Shown here one piece after another: positions 8,052 through 17,816 of a DNA stretch of 19,802 bases. Numbering within the stretch: the stretch's first letter is position 1; each line of letters begins with the position of its first letter. Made by a program: the position numbers and the translations under genes. The notes under the pieces were generated by a model that was given only the letters and a program-made list of their open reading frames with translations, was not told where the DNA came from and ran no database searches. Source of the stretch: Cyclostephanos tholiformis (Eukaryota; Bacillariophyta; Thalassiosirophyceae; Thalassiosirales; Thalassiosiraceae); contig JALLPB010000462.1 of the NCBI GenBank assembly GCA_036939975.1, positions 1 through 19,802 of the forward strand. The letters run 5' to 3'.

Positions 8052-10589
8052 ATGCCACGAACATGTAATATCAATGAGGATAAGGTGAAACATGCAGTTG
8101 CCACCCTAATGCGGGCGCCAGGGATCACGGTCCGCGAGGCGATGATTTTGGCCAAATTCACAGATGATGAGGCAAACACAAAATCGATGCAGAGGAAGGT
8201 GGCGCGAAGCATGCCGATGAAGTCAAAGAAAGCAAGCGTGAAAGCGGCCGCTGCGACAAATGCATCCGGGTTGAAATCATCCGCCGATACGAATGTGCCG
8301 ATAAGCAACATAACTACCGACGGGTCCAATTCTGCTGGATGGGTATCATCCGTCACAGGGTTTGATGATGATGATGCCAACGATGATGAATTGCTTAATT
8401 GGAAGCCGCCGAGACATCGATCGAATGCAAAGCAAATGCAGGAGGAGCGGTGTGCAATGCTGCGTACGAAGGGAATTTACAGGCGAGCGCTGAAATTTGG
8501 GACAACTCTTTTGGCCAGCGAGAACGCGAAGGAAAATGGCATGTCGTCGAGACAAGTGGCAGCAATTGGAAAGAAAAGATACAAAGGCATCGGCCTGAGC
8601 CATGCAACACTTCTCCATTACGTTGCAAATGGTCTTATTGGTGTTTCACCTCTTAAAACTGGTCCGCAGGGGGGCATACTGCCGCATGAGTATCAGGCAT
8701 TATGTGCTGCATTCGCATCCTTCATGAGGATCCAGCAGTTAAACAAGTGCCAGGGAACAAACAAGCAAGGGAAGATGGCCCCAATCATTGCCGAGACGAT
8801 GTATATCGACCTCAACTAAGCTAGAGCGCTTCTAAAGCGGCTAGCTCGTGACACGGCCATCGACATGAGTTGTGGGAAACTAAACTTCGCCGAGGAGAGG
8901 CGCATTCATTGGACAACCTACAGTAACCTGCAACTCTGGTTCGGCACGTGGGAGAAGCAGCTCACACTTTTTGGGTTGATGGAAAAAGACGAGCGTGGGA
9001 AGCCATTCATTCCTCCTGATAATATGCGACGAGTATTAAACTTCGATGAGACATGTTTGTCAACCGACGGCAGCTCGATTAATCGGGGAGGTCGACCAGC
9101 GGCATACTGGTTTGATCCACGTCTTCCTCAAGTCGGATTAGAGACCGTGAAGTCCGGGTATTTGTGTACTATGATCACCGGCAGCACTGCTTTTGGCAAG
9201 GCACTGCCGCCTCACTTTCAGTTTGCAACTAGTGCAAAAACGGATGAGGGGAAGAGGCTTCAAGTGGACAGCATTCGCTGGATGAAAAATGTTGTTGGGG
9301 AGTTCGGTCTTGGCAAAAGAACATCTTTGCCGGCGACGATCGGAATGAACAAAAAAGGTGGCATGGATATGGAAGAATTCGCCCAATATATTTGTAATGC
9401 AATCATGCCACTTTATCCAGATGCGGAGCCTTCGTTCGGGAAGTGGGTAATTTTGAAATGCGATTCTGGTCCCGGCCGGATGAATATCGATCTCCTCGCC
9501 GACCTTCAAGCTTCGGGCTTCATTTTTTACCCAGGAGTGCCGAACACAATGGCTGTAATGCAAGAGACCGATCAAAATTACGGGCCCTTTAAAATGCAAT
9601 ATTGCAAGAATCTGGACGCTGTTGTTGATGAGAGAATCAGGCAGGGGAAAACAACTAACATCAACATGTCGGAGGTTGGTTTAATTGTTTATGGAGGGGT
9701 TGATCCAGAGACGAATCTGGTCGTTCAGTCAGCGTTCGAAGCCGGATTTTCGAGGAATGCGTGTGTTCATGCTTGGGAGAAGGTTGGTGCGGCGCCACCA
9801 ACGAGGGCTTGCCTGGAGAATAAGAAGGTTCTCAAGTCTTTGGGAGATGGGAACGAGTCTTACCAAGCGTTGCTGCTTGGTATTCAGATGTCGAATGACA
9901 TCGCGACGCATACGTTGACATCGGCGGGATACAAGGGTTCAGCGTTGGTGGCAACGATTAATGAATATCCGAAAACAAATCAGATAACGGAGGAGCATGA
10001 CAAAGATCGCCTTGATTTAATGGCGCGGGCAAGCACTTCTGGTAAGATGTTCAGTGTTAATTTGTCTGGCCATCTCACATGTGATGATGTCTTCCTGGTT
10101 ACTGAAAAGACAGTGCGAGAGAGAGAGAAGAAGCGGCTGACGATCGAGAAGACAAAACGTGAACGCATGATGAGAGTTGAGGCAAAAGCAAAACATGTCT
10201 TGGAAACGAAGGGTATTGATGGGAACAGATGGAATGTGGCGGATTTCGATGCTGTTCTGAGTTGGTACAATCATCCAAAGCGAAGTTCGTTTACAAATAA
10301 AGAGGAGAAGTTGAATGGGTGGAAGGAATTGCAGGCGAAGGGATTGAAAGAGCCGGCGGCGTGTGTTCCTTGGACTGATGAGGAAGAATGGATGTTACTC
10401 GATGCTAGCAAAGAGAATATTGAGCTGGGGGATACAGCGCTGGGGCGGGTGAAGAGGAGAAAAATGAGTGAATGTAAGCAAGCACTCCGTGACATGTCAG
10501 AAGAAGAATTTCAAGATCTGATCGCAGCCAGGGCCAATAGGGCCACTGAGAACGAGTGCGAACGTGATGGAGAAGTGGGTGCAGTGTAA
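8052..10589 (+). pseudogene. pogo-like DDE transposase with one in-frame stop
   Basis: One frame runs from ATG 8052 to 10589 (846 codons) except for TAA at 8817-8819 (codon 256). The translation continues without change of character on the far side: ETMYIDLN, stop, ARALLKRLARDTAIDMSCGKL. The N-terminus (about 8-60, VKHAVATLMRAPGITVREAMIL) looks like a helix-turn-helix of the psq type. The catalytic acids are placed at D332 (LNFDETCLS), D471 (LKCDSGPGR) and D507 (QETDQNYGPFK). The second pair has 35 residues between them, which fits the Tc1/mariner/pogo DDE_1 fold. The C-terminus is charged and Trp-containing (SWYNHPKRSSFTNKEEK). No other stop or frameshift exists, so the loss of function is recent or the stop is an assembly or read error. 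I found no intron that removes the stop. Confidence 0.82.
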
Positions 10590-10914
10590 TTTCTAGTAAT
10601 ATTTTATGTTTAATGTGCGTCATAGTAATCTCTTGTGACTCAGCTGAAAAGGGTCAAATGCCAACCTGTACTGTACACCTATTACTAAACACACTAATCC
10701 TAATATTAGGCGACGCCACTTGCAGGATCGACGAATAATATCATGATGAAGCTGCCCGTATGTTGGTTTGACTCGCGCTCGGCGAGTTTGCGCGTAGGAG
10801 GTCGGAGGTCACCATGGTCCGGTTGCTCAGAAATAGTGAGGATTAACTATTTACACAGTAAGGGGCACATTTGGGTATACTTTCAACGTAGGAATCAGCA
10901 TAGGGCAGGGGTCT
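10590..10914. other. 3' non-coding end of the Tc1/mariner element
   Basis: It runs from the transposase stop to the right inverted repeat. It contains the CTCGCGCTCGGCGAG hairpin at about 10771-10785 and no coding sequence. Confidence 0.5.
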
Positions 10915-10937
10915 TAAAAAAACCTTACTTAAACGAG
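10915..10937 (-). repeat. right terminal inverted repeat of the Tc1/mariner element
   Basis: On plus it reads TAAAAAAACCTTACTTAAAC then GAG. It is the reverse complement of the left end with one mismatch, and TA follows directly. Confidence 0.88.
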
Positions 10938-10939
10938 TA

Positions 10940-11565
10940 TGCATGTGATATGCCAATTGCCAGCTGCAAAGGTATTTTCGAGAAAAAATATGCATCCAAT
11001 CACTTTTTCTAATTGATTGCTAAAAAATCATTCACTCAATCCAATTTGTCAGTCCAATTTGCATCAGTCGTTGATTCTTTCCCCTCCCCTCCTCAGTAAC
11101 ACACACGCCATCTATGTCGAGCATACTCACCATGGAATAAGGGTCGCAGATGTTTTTTTGATATGATGACGTGCATACTTCAACAAACAATAACAATTAG
11201 AAAATTTATTGTACCCCCCAAATAGTAAGATCTCACTGGACTGATTTGGGGTCACTGAACATGATGGTGCCCTCAAAAATGGCCTAGTGTCCATGGAGTA
11301 TGATTTAGTAGTATTTTTACCCTGCAGGAATTGGGGACCCTATAGTGACCCTGACCAACAAGGAGATATTAATAGTGGGGTGTTGAATATCCAATATTTC
11401 AAGATGAAGAGAGGGAGGGACCATCTAGAGATATTTGCTTTTTTTTTTTTCATCACAATTAGAGTGGTAGTTGGCAGCCAATCTTAAATGAACGTTTTGT
11501 CCAAATTCAGTTGTTATGAAGAAATTCATGATGGATCTGTTGATTCATGAACATAGGATTTTCAA
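10940..11565. other. intergenic, 3' side of the vWA/J gene
   Basis: 626 bp, AT-rich, with no frame I would call. It contains AATCCAATTTGTCAGTCCAATTTGCATCAG around 11037-11067 (two short direct repeats of TCCAATTTG) and a T-run at 11440-11450. It should include the 3' untranslated region of the minus-strand gene that ends at 11566. Confidence 0.5.
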
Positions 11566-14020
11566 TTATTGCTGAATCAGCGCTTCCTTCTCTTGTAGTT
11601 CATTCCAAAGGGTTTTAAACAGTTGCGTTTGGTTCTCGGTCAGATCATCGGGGAGCTTATCTGGGTGCAAAAAGAACTTGACTTTCTTTGCAGCTTTGAG
11701 CGCACACAATAAAAGCAATGCATATTAGAATTATAGGGCACAAGAGTTCACGTAAGTTGGTCCAATATACAAATAGTGCAGCAGTCATTAAAAAATATAC
11801 CTCGAAGCAAAAGTTCGGTAAGCTCATCTCCAATTACACCCACAAATGCCGCTGGATCAAACGCATTCCATTTCTCGAAATACAAATGCGGCTCGACCAT
11901 GGTATTTGTCGGAGGGAACTTCAAGGGAGCAGTGAGGATGAAATTCTGAAGATCGACATGGGGGCTACTGGGGGAGGCGAGATGAATTTTTGACTTCGCT
12001 AGATCATTTTGATTAGCCTGACGATAGCGTTGGCTCCTCTGCCTTGGTAGTGGACGATTGTTTTGATGATGCTGAGTTTCGTTGTTCTGGCTACTCGAAG
12101 GTGGGCTTTTTGGAGGATCATATTTCGCAGGTTCATTGGAATGATGCCATTGTTGATATCCATCATAAGAACCCTGAGGTTCTATCGAGTGACGCCGAGG
12201 TTCACCATCATAGAAACCTTGAGGTTCCATCGAATTACGCCGAGGTTTGTCTTTCCAGCTGTTTGTTTCCGGATGATCACGTTTTGAAGATTCTGTGGAA
12301 TGACGCCGGTTGTAATAACCAGCATTGGTTCCATGAGATTCTTGTGGATGCTGGTGATGATTGTGAGACCAATGATTCATAGGTTCACTTTTCTGGCTGT
12401 TTGAAGGGGCGGAATCTGGACGATCGAGTTTTGTAGATTCCCTAGTTTCCGTTGAATGATGCCAAAAGTTATTGTTCTGGCTATTTAATTTGCGGCTAAC
12501 CGGACGATAACTTTTCGTAGATTCATAGGATTGACACTGATAGATGCCATGAGATTCCATTGAATGTCGACGATGGATTTTTTGGCTACCATGCATCGCC
12601 TGCAATTTTTCCATATCGATCCAGGGCATTACTTTCTTCTTTACGGGATTCCATTGACTCTTCTCCTTATCCATCAAAACCTTCAAAGCCTGGAAAAAGT
12701 TTTCCCAAGAACTCTTTCTTGGATGGGGCAAGTCGATGCATCCTTCATCCCCGATGAAGAAAATCCTACAGAATTCATGCAATTGGTCGAGGGTGAGTGG
12801 TCGCTCGTCAAGAACATCAAAGATTTTTGGTAGGAGACCCGCTTCCCGTAGGCGATGCAATCCAATGCCGTATGTCAACCATGGATTGTATAGATGGACC
12901 TCCATCGCCTTTTTGTGTATTGTATTGTCATTTCAAATTGACAATGTGCGTGCGCGGTGCGAGGGGATGGGATGAGCAGGAACTGATTGTGTGAGTTGAG
13001 TTTCAGAGCTAAAGTGTTCACAATCAGACAATCAGGCATCAACTCATGAAAGGCTTCCTTGCTTCAACGGGGTAAAGAGCTTTTGGATGAACGTACCTCA
13101 CCCCAATAGTCATCCAATACATCAATTGATTCGGTTCGACGGTCCAAGATATTATAAAAATCTATAACGTCCTTATTGTCCGTACACAACCGAATGATCA
13201 ATTTCACTGGGAGCTTGGACAATGCCTTCAATTCGCTCCAAAACTCTTGCTGGATTGTTCTTGTCGATGACCCGTGCTCGTCCATGGGAAACCCCTGAGT
13301 GCAAATCACCACCGTTACCTTCTGGTCATGCGCATTCAGCGCAGGAGCCAACTCTGAAATGATCTTGGTTATCTTGTGCACTTGAGTCGACAGCGGACAT
13401 TGGTCCTGCGCGAGCGTGGCATGCTTTAACGCGGATATCAGGCGAGACATTTCGGCGGGCACATCATCGGGACTACCACAGCAAAGGCTGAATTTGTTGC
13501 CGCCGTCGTTGTCGACGTTCACCAGCCACAGCTTCGTGCGTATCCAACACTTTGCGGCCATGTAAGAATGGAAGGATATGCAATCTTGTAATTCGTGCCA
13601 TCGTGTCATATTGTCGCGTTTTTTGATTATGTGACCATCCTTGCTTTTGTGGTGTAACGTTCCATGCATAAAAGAATTCAGTTGATTATGGAGCGTGTCG
13701 CCCCAATGGTCGCTGATGCCCATGGCACTCCTTGCAACGTGAGAGTCTTTTACTTTCATGGAGGAAGAGTTATCGAGGATCCACGTTATGCAGTAACATG
13801 ACTTATAACATGCCAATACCGACGTCAGGAGTCCAAAGGGGGCCTCCAAGTGGGCGAGCAGTTCTCTGAAGGACTCTGCGCCTTTAACAGAGTCGCGCCT
13901 TGTTATCAAGCTTCTGTGGGATGTTCCGCGTTTCTCTATGCCGTGATGTGAGTGTAGGGTCTTTGAGTCAGAGCTACTACGGTGGCCGTCATCATTATGT
14001 TTTCCCTCTTCGGGATCCAT
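11566..14020 (-). CDS. vWA-like domain protein with C-terminal J domain
   Basis: Three exons on minus: 14020-13097, 12908-11801, 11693-11566 (719 residues). Introns are 188 and 107 nt, GT-AG (GTACGT and GTATAT donors), and both junctions keep frame (GE|AMEVH; LLLR|AAKK). Residues about 60-300 resemble a von Willebrand A domain: WILDNSSSM at 80-88 carries the DxSxS metal motif (D83, S85, S87) and VTVVICTQGFP lies at 235-245. Next comes MEVHLYNPWLTYGIGLHRLREAG, then about 230 residues of H, S, N, Q and P-rich repeats with four RRxS sites. The last ~60 residues read ELLLRAAKKVKFFLHPDKLP with HPD at 687-689, then QLFKTLWNELQEKEA, as in auxilin-type J domains. J domains stimulate Hsp70 ATPase and vWA domains bind proteins, so a chaperone adaptor is the likely class. 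The partner and pathway are unknown. I recall similar vWA plus MEVHxYNPWLTYG proteins in diatoms. Confidence 0.82.
12180..12600 (-). repeat. degenerate repeats in the linker of the vWA/J protein
   Basis: Read on minus the segment repeats a pattern of about 25-40 residues beginning RRHS or WHHS followed by E, K, D and P-rich sequence and SSQN. Instances are RRHSMESHG, WHHSTETRE, RRHSTESSK, RRNSMEPQG, RRHSIEPQG and WHHSNEPAK. The RRNSMEPQGFYDG and RRHSIEPQGSYDG pair is nearly tandem. The units vary in length, so this is an old, diverged repeat that still keeps its basic-Ser core. Confidence 0.7.
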
Positions 14021-14082
14021 ATCTACTCAGCGCCTCACTCCTACACTCTATCTCTATTATGTTAATTGAAGGAACGAGACAA

Positions 14083-14097
14083 TTTTTTATATAAATA
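14083..14097 (-). promoter_or_regulatory. candidate TATA box of the vWA/J gene
   Basis: On minus the sequence is TATTTATATAAAAAA, about 63-77 nt before the start codon at 14020, a plausible spacing for a short 5' untranslated region. A TGACGT motif lies at 14171-14176, between this box and the Harbinger element. Confidence 0.45.
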
Positions 14098-14198
14098 CTG
14101 GTCCAACCGACCCGCATCATGTTTTTTTGGAGCCAAATTGTACAACATAATATTATTATGTAGGTACTTGTGACGTGTTAATTTTTACCACGCACTCA

Positions 14199-14214
14199 GG
14201 CTGTGATTTTTTTG
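14199..14214 (+). repeat. left terminal inverted repeat of the Harbinger element
   Basis: GGCTGTGATTTTTTTG, preceded by TCA. It lies 178 bp upstream of the start codon of the vWA/J gene, which is transcribed away from it. Confidence 0.82.
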
Positions 14215-14456
14215 AGAGAAGAACGGATATGCCGATACGCAGAAGAACCTTGTGGAACAGTTCTTTTGTCATTTTGTTTCTCGTCTTTTTTTTCCTTCTC
14301 GGGATTTTGTTGGTGCCCTTCCTCGCACAAGATGCACAGATGCGCAGACAGCCCTTCATTTTGCCACCGTCTCAGATAGTTGATATTACAGTCCCTTCCG
14401 CTCCGAGGAGGGTTTTGAAGCCATCGTTGCGGAATCAGCGCCTTGTTTGCCCCAAT

Positions 14457-15974
14457 ATGCACCACCCCGGCGCTGGTCAGTCACGGACTAGGCGCGCTGC
14501 TGCCTCCGTGCCTGCGGCGCCGCCTGGCGATCCCTCCGCTGCGACGGCGCTGACGACTCCTCGCGCACCCCGAGGGTCAGGGCAGCGTGGGGGGACGACT
14601 CCCGTGGCTGGGGGTCCGCGCAGGGGCGCATCTGCCGAAGTTCCCGCCCGTGATACTCCTCCGCGAGCAGCGAAGGATAGGGCGAATCAATCGATTCACG
14701 ACCAGCTCCAGCAGCGTATCCCTATCCCGCTTGCTGAGATCGTCGATGATGACGATGGTGCTGCAGTTGATTCGTCGCCCGTCGCTTCGGCATCTGTCAA
14801 CAGCAGCAGCAGCTCTTCCGACGCCAACTTTTCAAATGGTGATGCTTCTCCCAAAGAGGCTGATGTTCCTGCCGGTGCCGGTGTGTCCAATTTTGGTAAC
14901 GATGCTGGCGATATCGATGATATCGATTTTACCCTGCCAGAAGGGGATTATGACGACGACGAATTGTTGCCTACTGACGCTGAGGTCAGTAAGTATTCAT
15001 TCCTTCAGCGTTTACGTCATTACATGGAGGGTGCGAAGATAAGCCACTCCAGCCGCAAGGCCGTTGAGATGACGTTGTTGGTTGAGGCGGGGACTTTTGT
15101 CCGCAACATGGACACGATGAAGAAGTCGGACAGGGAGACAGTTCTCCTTCGGAAGTACCTTTCCCTGATCGACGAGATCGAGGACGAGTGCTTCGACAGT
15201 CCCTCTGTGCGCAGCGACATGAAGCTGAGGTACAGGGGTGCGAAGAAGAACTTGACCGGTGAGTCTTTGCTCCGCAAGCTTGACACGGAGATGCGGGAAC
15301 TACGGAAGTTTGCGGCGAAGTTCCCAGGGTTCAGTAACCCGTCGAGCCTTCCGAGTGGTACGACACAGCTGAGCCACATGAAGGTACCCGTAATCGTAAA
15401 GATTTGGAAGAAGGTTTACCCCAATGTTCCCGGTGTGGATTACAACGACAAGGATTCGGTCATGTCACAGGTGATGCCGTGTTGGTGGCTCGAACATGAC
15501 TCTTGTAAGTATATGCTTACAATTTTTGTTCATAAGGACAACAAAGACCTTTCTTCGCTGCCTACCACCCTTCCTCCAGGAGATACTCGCGAAAATGCTC
15601 GCAATAAGAGGCATTTCGCGACACAGGAGGAGCGGTCGATCGCCAAGGCAGCGCGTCCGGTCGAGCATGGTTCCGTGGAGAGGTACGGTGATGTAGATCA
15701 CCAGATGAAGAAGGCTCGTGTTGATGGGATGCGGTTCCAGGGGGATGAGATTGCGACGAACACAATTGTAAAGCAGATCCAAGTAATGCGCGAAAATGCG
15801 GATGTTTACAAGATGACAATGGGCGAATCGAAGTACAACCAGCAGCTTGTGGCGTTAATTAACCGAATGCCCGGAATGACTGCTACGGGAAGCGCAGGTC
15901 CAGCGTCGGCTACCACAAATGCCGAAAATTATGACGAGAGTAGTTGTATCGACGAGGATTCGGACGATGAATGA
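14457..15974 (+). CDS. Harbinger partner ORF, function unknown
   Basis: The frame is open from 14175 to 15974. I chose ATG 14457 (505 residues, A at -3). Starts at 14229 or 14340 also lie inside the element, but 14229 would add a very hydrophobic stretch (VILFLVFFFLLGILLV) unlike the rest, and that DNA looks like non-coding terminal sequence. Residues about 1-75 are rich in R, P, A and G. An acidic Ser/Asp region follows, then a helical charged core (KYSFLQRLRHYMEGAKIS, SLIDEIEDE, KLDTEMRELRKFAAKFPGF) and a conserved-looking WKKVYPNVPGVDYNDKD with CWWLEHDS. The tail is DEDSDDE. Harbinger elements usually carry a Myb/SANT-like DNA-binding partner that escorts the transposase. I see no regular Trp spacing of a Myb repeat here, so the role is inferred from position only. 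Confidence 0.65.
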   Translation: MHHPGAGQSRTRRAAASVPAAPPGDPSAATALTTPRAPRGSGQRGGTTPVAGGPRRGASAEVPARDTPPRAAKDRANQSIHDQLQQRIPIPLAEIVDDDDGAAVDSSPVASASVNSSSSSSDANFSNGDASPKEADVPAGAGVSNFGNDAGDIDDIDFTLPEGDYDDDELLPTDAEVSKYSFLQRLRHYMEGAKISHSSRKAVEMTLLVEAGTFVRNMDTMKKSDRETVLLRKYLSLIDEIEDECFDSPSVRSDMKLRYRGAKKNLTGESLLRKLDTEMRELRKFAAKFPGFSNPSSLPSGTTQLSHMKVPVIVKIWKKVYPNVPGVDYNDKDSVMSQVMPCWWLEHDSCKYMLTIFVHKDNKDLSSLPTTLPPGDTRENARNKRHFATQEERSIAKAARPVEHGSVERYGDVDHQMKKARVDGMRFQGDEIATNTIVKQIQVMRENADVYKMTMGESKYNQQLVALINRMPGMTATGSAGPASATTNAENYDESSCIDEDSDDE

Positions 15975-16006
15975 TTAAATTGACGAGGATTCGGAGGATT
16001 AATGAT
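15951..16006 (+). repeat. 31-bp duplication over the partner ORF stop
   Basis: GACGAGGATTCGGACGATGA at 15951 recurs at 15982 with two differences across 25 bp, 31 bp downstream. The first copy holds the stop codon (15972-15974) and the second lies after it. Confidence 0.75.
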
Positions 16007-16051
16007 GAAATCTTTATTTAAGTTAGCTTTATCTATCGTTACTCTTTAATA

Positions 16052-17451
16052 TTACTCTGGAAACCCCCCCAATTTTCTGAATACAAATAGATGATTTGCT
16101 AGAATTGATCGTCGCTTACCAAATTTAGTAGCAAGCAAATGATCGGTTTCATTATCAACGATTGCCGACGGTCCGCTCAACCATATTCCGTCGTCTCCAA
16201 GTGGAAACCCCCGGCCGACACGAACATTGTACCGAACCGGATCATCGGTGAGGAAATTGTGCAGACACGCACACGTAATGAAAATCTTCTCGCAAATACG
16301 GATGTCACGGAACATGAAGCCACCGTTCAATATCTTCCACCGCTTCTTTAGAATGCCGAAAGTGCATTCGACATCCTTGCGTACACTTTCTAAATTCGAC
16401 GAGAAATATCCCTCAATCGTTGAACTTGGCTCGCCGACATAAGGTGGAATTGTTTGTGGCCAGCGGAGATAACCATTATCGCAAATTAAATACGCACCTC
16501 TCTCGTGCCGAATTGTGCCATCACGATCATAATAACGCCACCAAACATCCTTGAACCACCCATTACGGATCTTGGCGACATTGGTGTCAATATTGACAAT
16601 GTGCTTGTCATTGTTCAATCCGAACTGGGGACCATACACACAAAGGATGTGTCTGTTGTAGTCGGTGATGCATGGCAATGCAAGAGTCGGGTAATGCTCC
16701 TTCCCCTTGGCTTGGTTAAAATCTCCTGCAAGACACTTCAACCACTTCACATGGACAACGTCCATGGAACTACACACACCGGGCAACCCAACAGATTCAT
16801 ACCATGAAGAGATCTTGATTAACATGGCCATGTTGGCCAGAAGATGGATATACTTGTCGCGCATATCATAGAATGCATCAAGGAACGTGAAGAAGAACTT
16901 ACGAATCTCGGATGTCAAGATCTTGCACACCACCCATCATGAGCAAAAAGTGGCGCCAGAACCAAGAAGGTAGAGCGACGACATCACCAATTGCTCAATG
17001 TGCTCACGGAACTTGCCCCGATGAAAGTAAAAATGAAAAGGCTGACCATATCCACGGTTTATGAAGATATCCGCCAATTGTTTCACCTTAGTCAGCGGCA
17101 TCCAAAACCAATGGCAAAATTTGCCAAACTTATCGGAGAGAGAAAGCTCATAAGTCAAGTCACGAACAGACCCAGGCTCCAGGAAATTCAAGTACCAACA
17201 GGAGGTCTTGACACTATCAATACGATACAGGCTATTCGCCCGATGCCTACGGCGGTGCCTACATTGACGCCATCGCAGAGACTCTGAGCCAGAAAATAAG
17301 CCAGAAACTGAATCGGGTGACTCCGATCCTGACCGGCAAAATTAGCACAAAAGTTGAACTCGGCGGCGAAGTCGACACAGATGTCCTCCAGGAAACCGGA
17401 AGAAAATTCAGAGAGAAAAATGAAGTCACAGGGAGGGGGCAGAGCCATGAT
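16052..17451 (-). pseudogene. PIF/Harbinger transposase (DDE_Tnp_4), frameshifted and with a stop
   Basis: It starts at ATG 17451 on minus (MALPPPCDFIFL) and ends at TAA 16052-16054, about 465 codons. The first frame (FLEDICVDFAAEFNFCANF, SLCDGVNV) loses register between about 17270 and 17228. The second frame then runs from YRIDSV through WYLNFLEPGSVRDLTYELS and FREHIEQLVMSSLYLLGSGATF to TGA at 16937-16939, and continues without shift into SEIRKFFFTFLDAF. The catalytic core is intact: D at 16760-16762 (SSMDVVHVKW), D at 16475-16477 (LICDNGYLRWP) and E at 16364-16366 (VECTFGILKKRW). Harbinger transposase excises and inserts the element at 3-bp TWA targets. From memory of related diatom copies these three pieces are colinear in one protein. 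Two independent lesions mean it is dead. Confidence 0.85.
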
Positions 17452-17800
17452 GATAGCGACAGCGGAGAGCAAGCAGTGCAGCGGTAAATAATAAAATAGA
17501 GAGGTGAGTTGGATCTTCCTTGGTGATGCACGCCTACTTGGCAACTTTTAGCAAAAAATAGAGAAATATTTTAGCATCTGCATATTTGTGCCTTCCCCAA
17601 AATGGCACAGATAGATGCCTCCTATCTGCATGTAAATAGCCTCACAAACAGATACACAAAAAAATGGACAATTTGTATGCCTATCTGTGCATCGGTAGTG
17701 AAAAATCCTGGTTTCTGCATGACAAATATGCAAAAAAACACTCGTGAACACAAAAACCTTCGCACATGTGATTTGCACATCTGCGTACCTGATTTCAGTG
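17452..17800. other. right subterminal region of the Harbinger element
   Basis: About 350 bp of non-coding sequence between the transposase start and the right end. It is dense with short related motifs: CATCTGCATATTTGTGCC, GGCACAGATAGATGCC, CTATCTGTGCATC, TTTCTGCATG and TTTGCACATCTGCGTACC. The left end has the counterparts GATACGCAGA (14236) and GATGCACAGATGCGCAGA (14331). These could be subterminal transposase-binding repeats. Confidence 0.5.
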
Positions 17801-17816
17801 CAAAAAAATCACAGCC
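17801..17816 (-). repeat. right terminal inverted repeat of the Harbinger element
   Basis: CAAAAAAATCACAGCC on plus, the exact reverse complement of the left end, followed by TTA. Confidence 0.82.

Larger units (their letters stand above)
7722..10939 (+). mobile_element. complete Tc1/mariner (pogo-like) DNA transposon with TA flanks
   Basis: The element proper is 7724-10937 (3214 bp), flanked on both sides by TA (7722-7723 and 10938-10939), the standard Tc1/mariner target duplication. Its ends are 23-bp inverted repeats matching at 22 positions. Between them lies one long transposase frame (8052-10589) interrupted by a single stop. The non-coding ends are about 305 bp (left) and 325 bp (right), with the direct motif AAAGGGTCAAA near both (7753 and 10649). 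The near-identical ends point to a fairly recent insertion. It begins 67 bp after the stop codon of the Tudor-AP2-KH gene, in the same orientation. Confidence 0.85.

Noticed and set aside
7826..8068. 80-residue frame upstream of the pogo-like transposase
   Set aside because: It overlaps the transposase start in another frame and resembles nothing. It is the element's non-coding end.
10117..10132. GAGAGAGAG microsatellite inside the transposase
   Set aside because: It encodes an in-frame charged helix (VREREKKR) and needs no separate explanation.
14175..14456. N-terminal extension of the partner ORF with a hydrophobic segment
   Set aside because: The frame begins outside the element, and the segment around 14262-14325 would be a membrane helix unlike the rest of a nuclear-type protein. 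The DNA is T-rich like an untranslated region.
15505..15579. Intron-like stretch in the Harbinger partner ORF (GTAAGT to TTCCTCCAG, 75 nt)
   Set aside because: Its length is a multiple of three and it has good splice sites, but joining its ends makes TGA at once. The unspliced frame stays open, so I keep it as coding. A truncated splice form cannot be excluded without RNA data.
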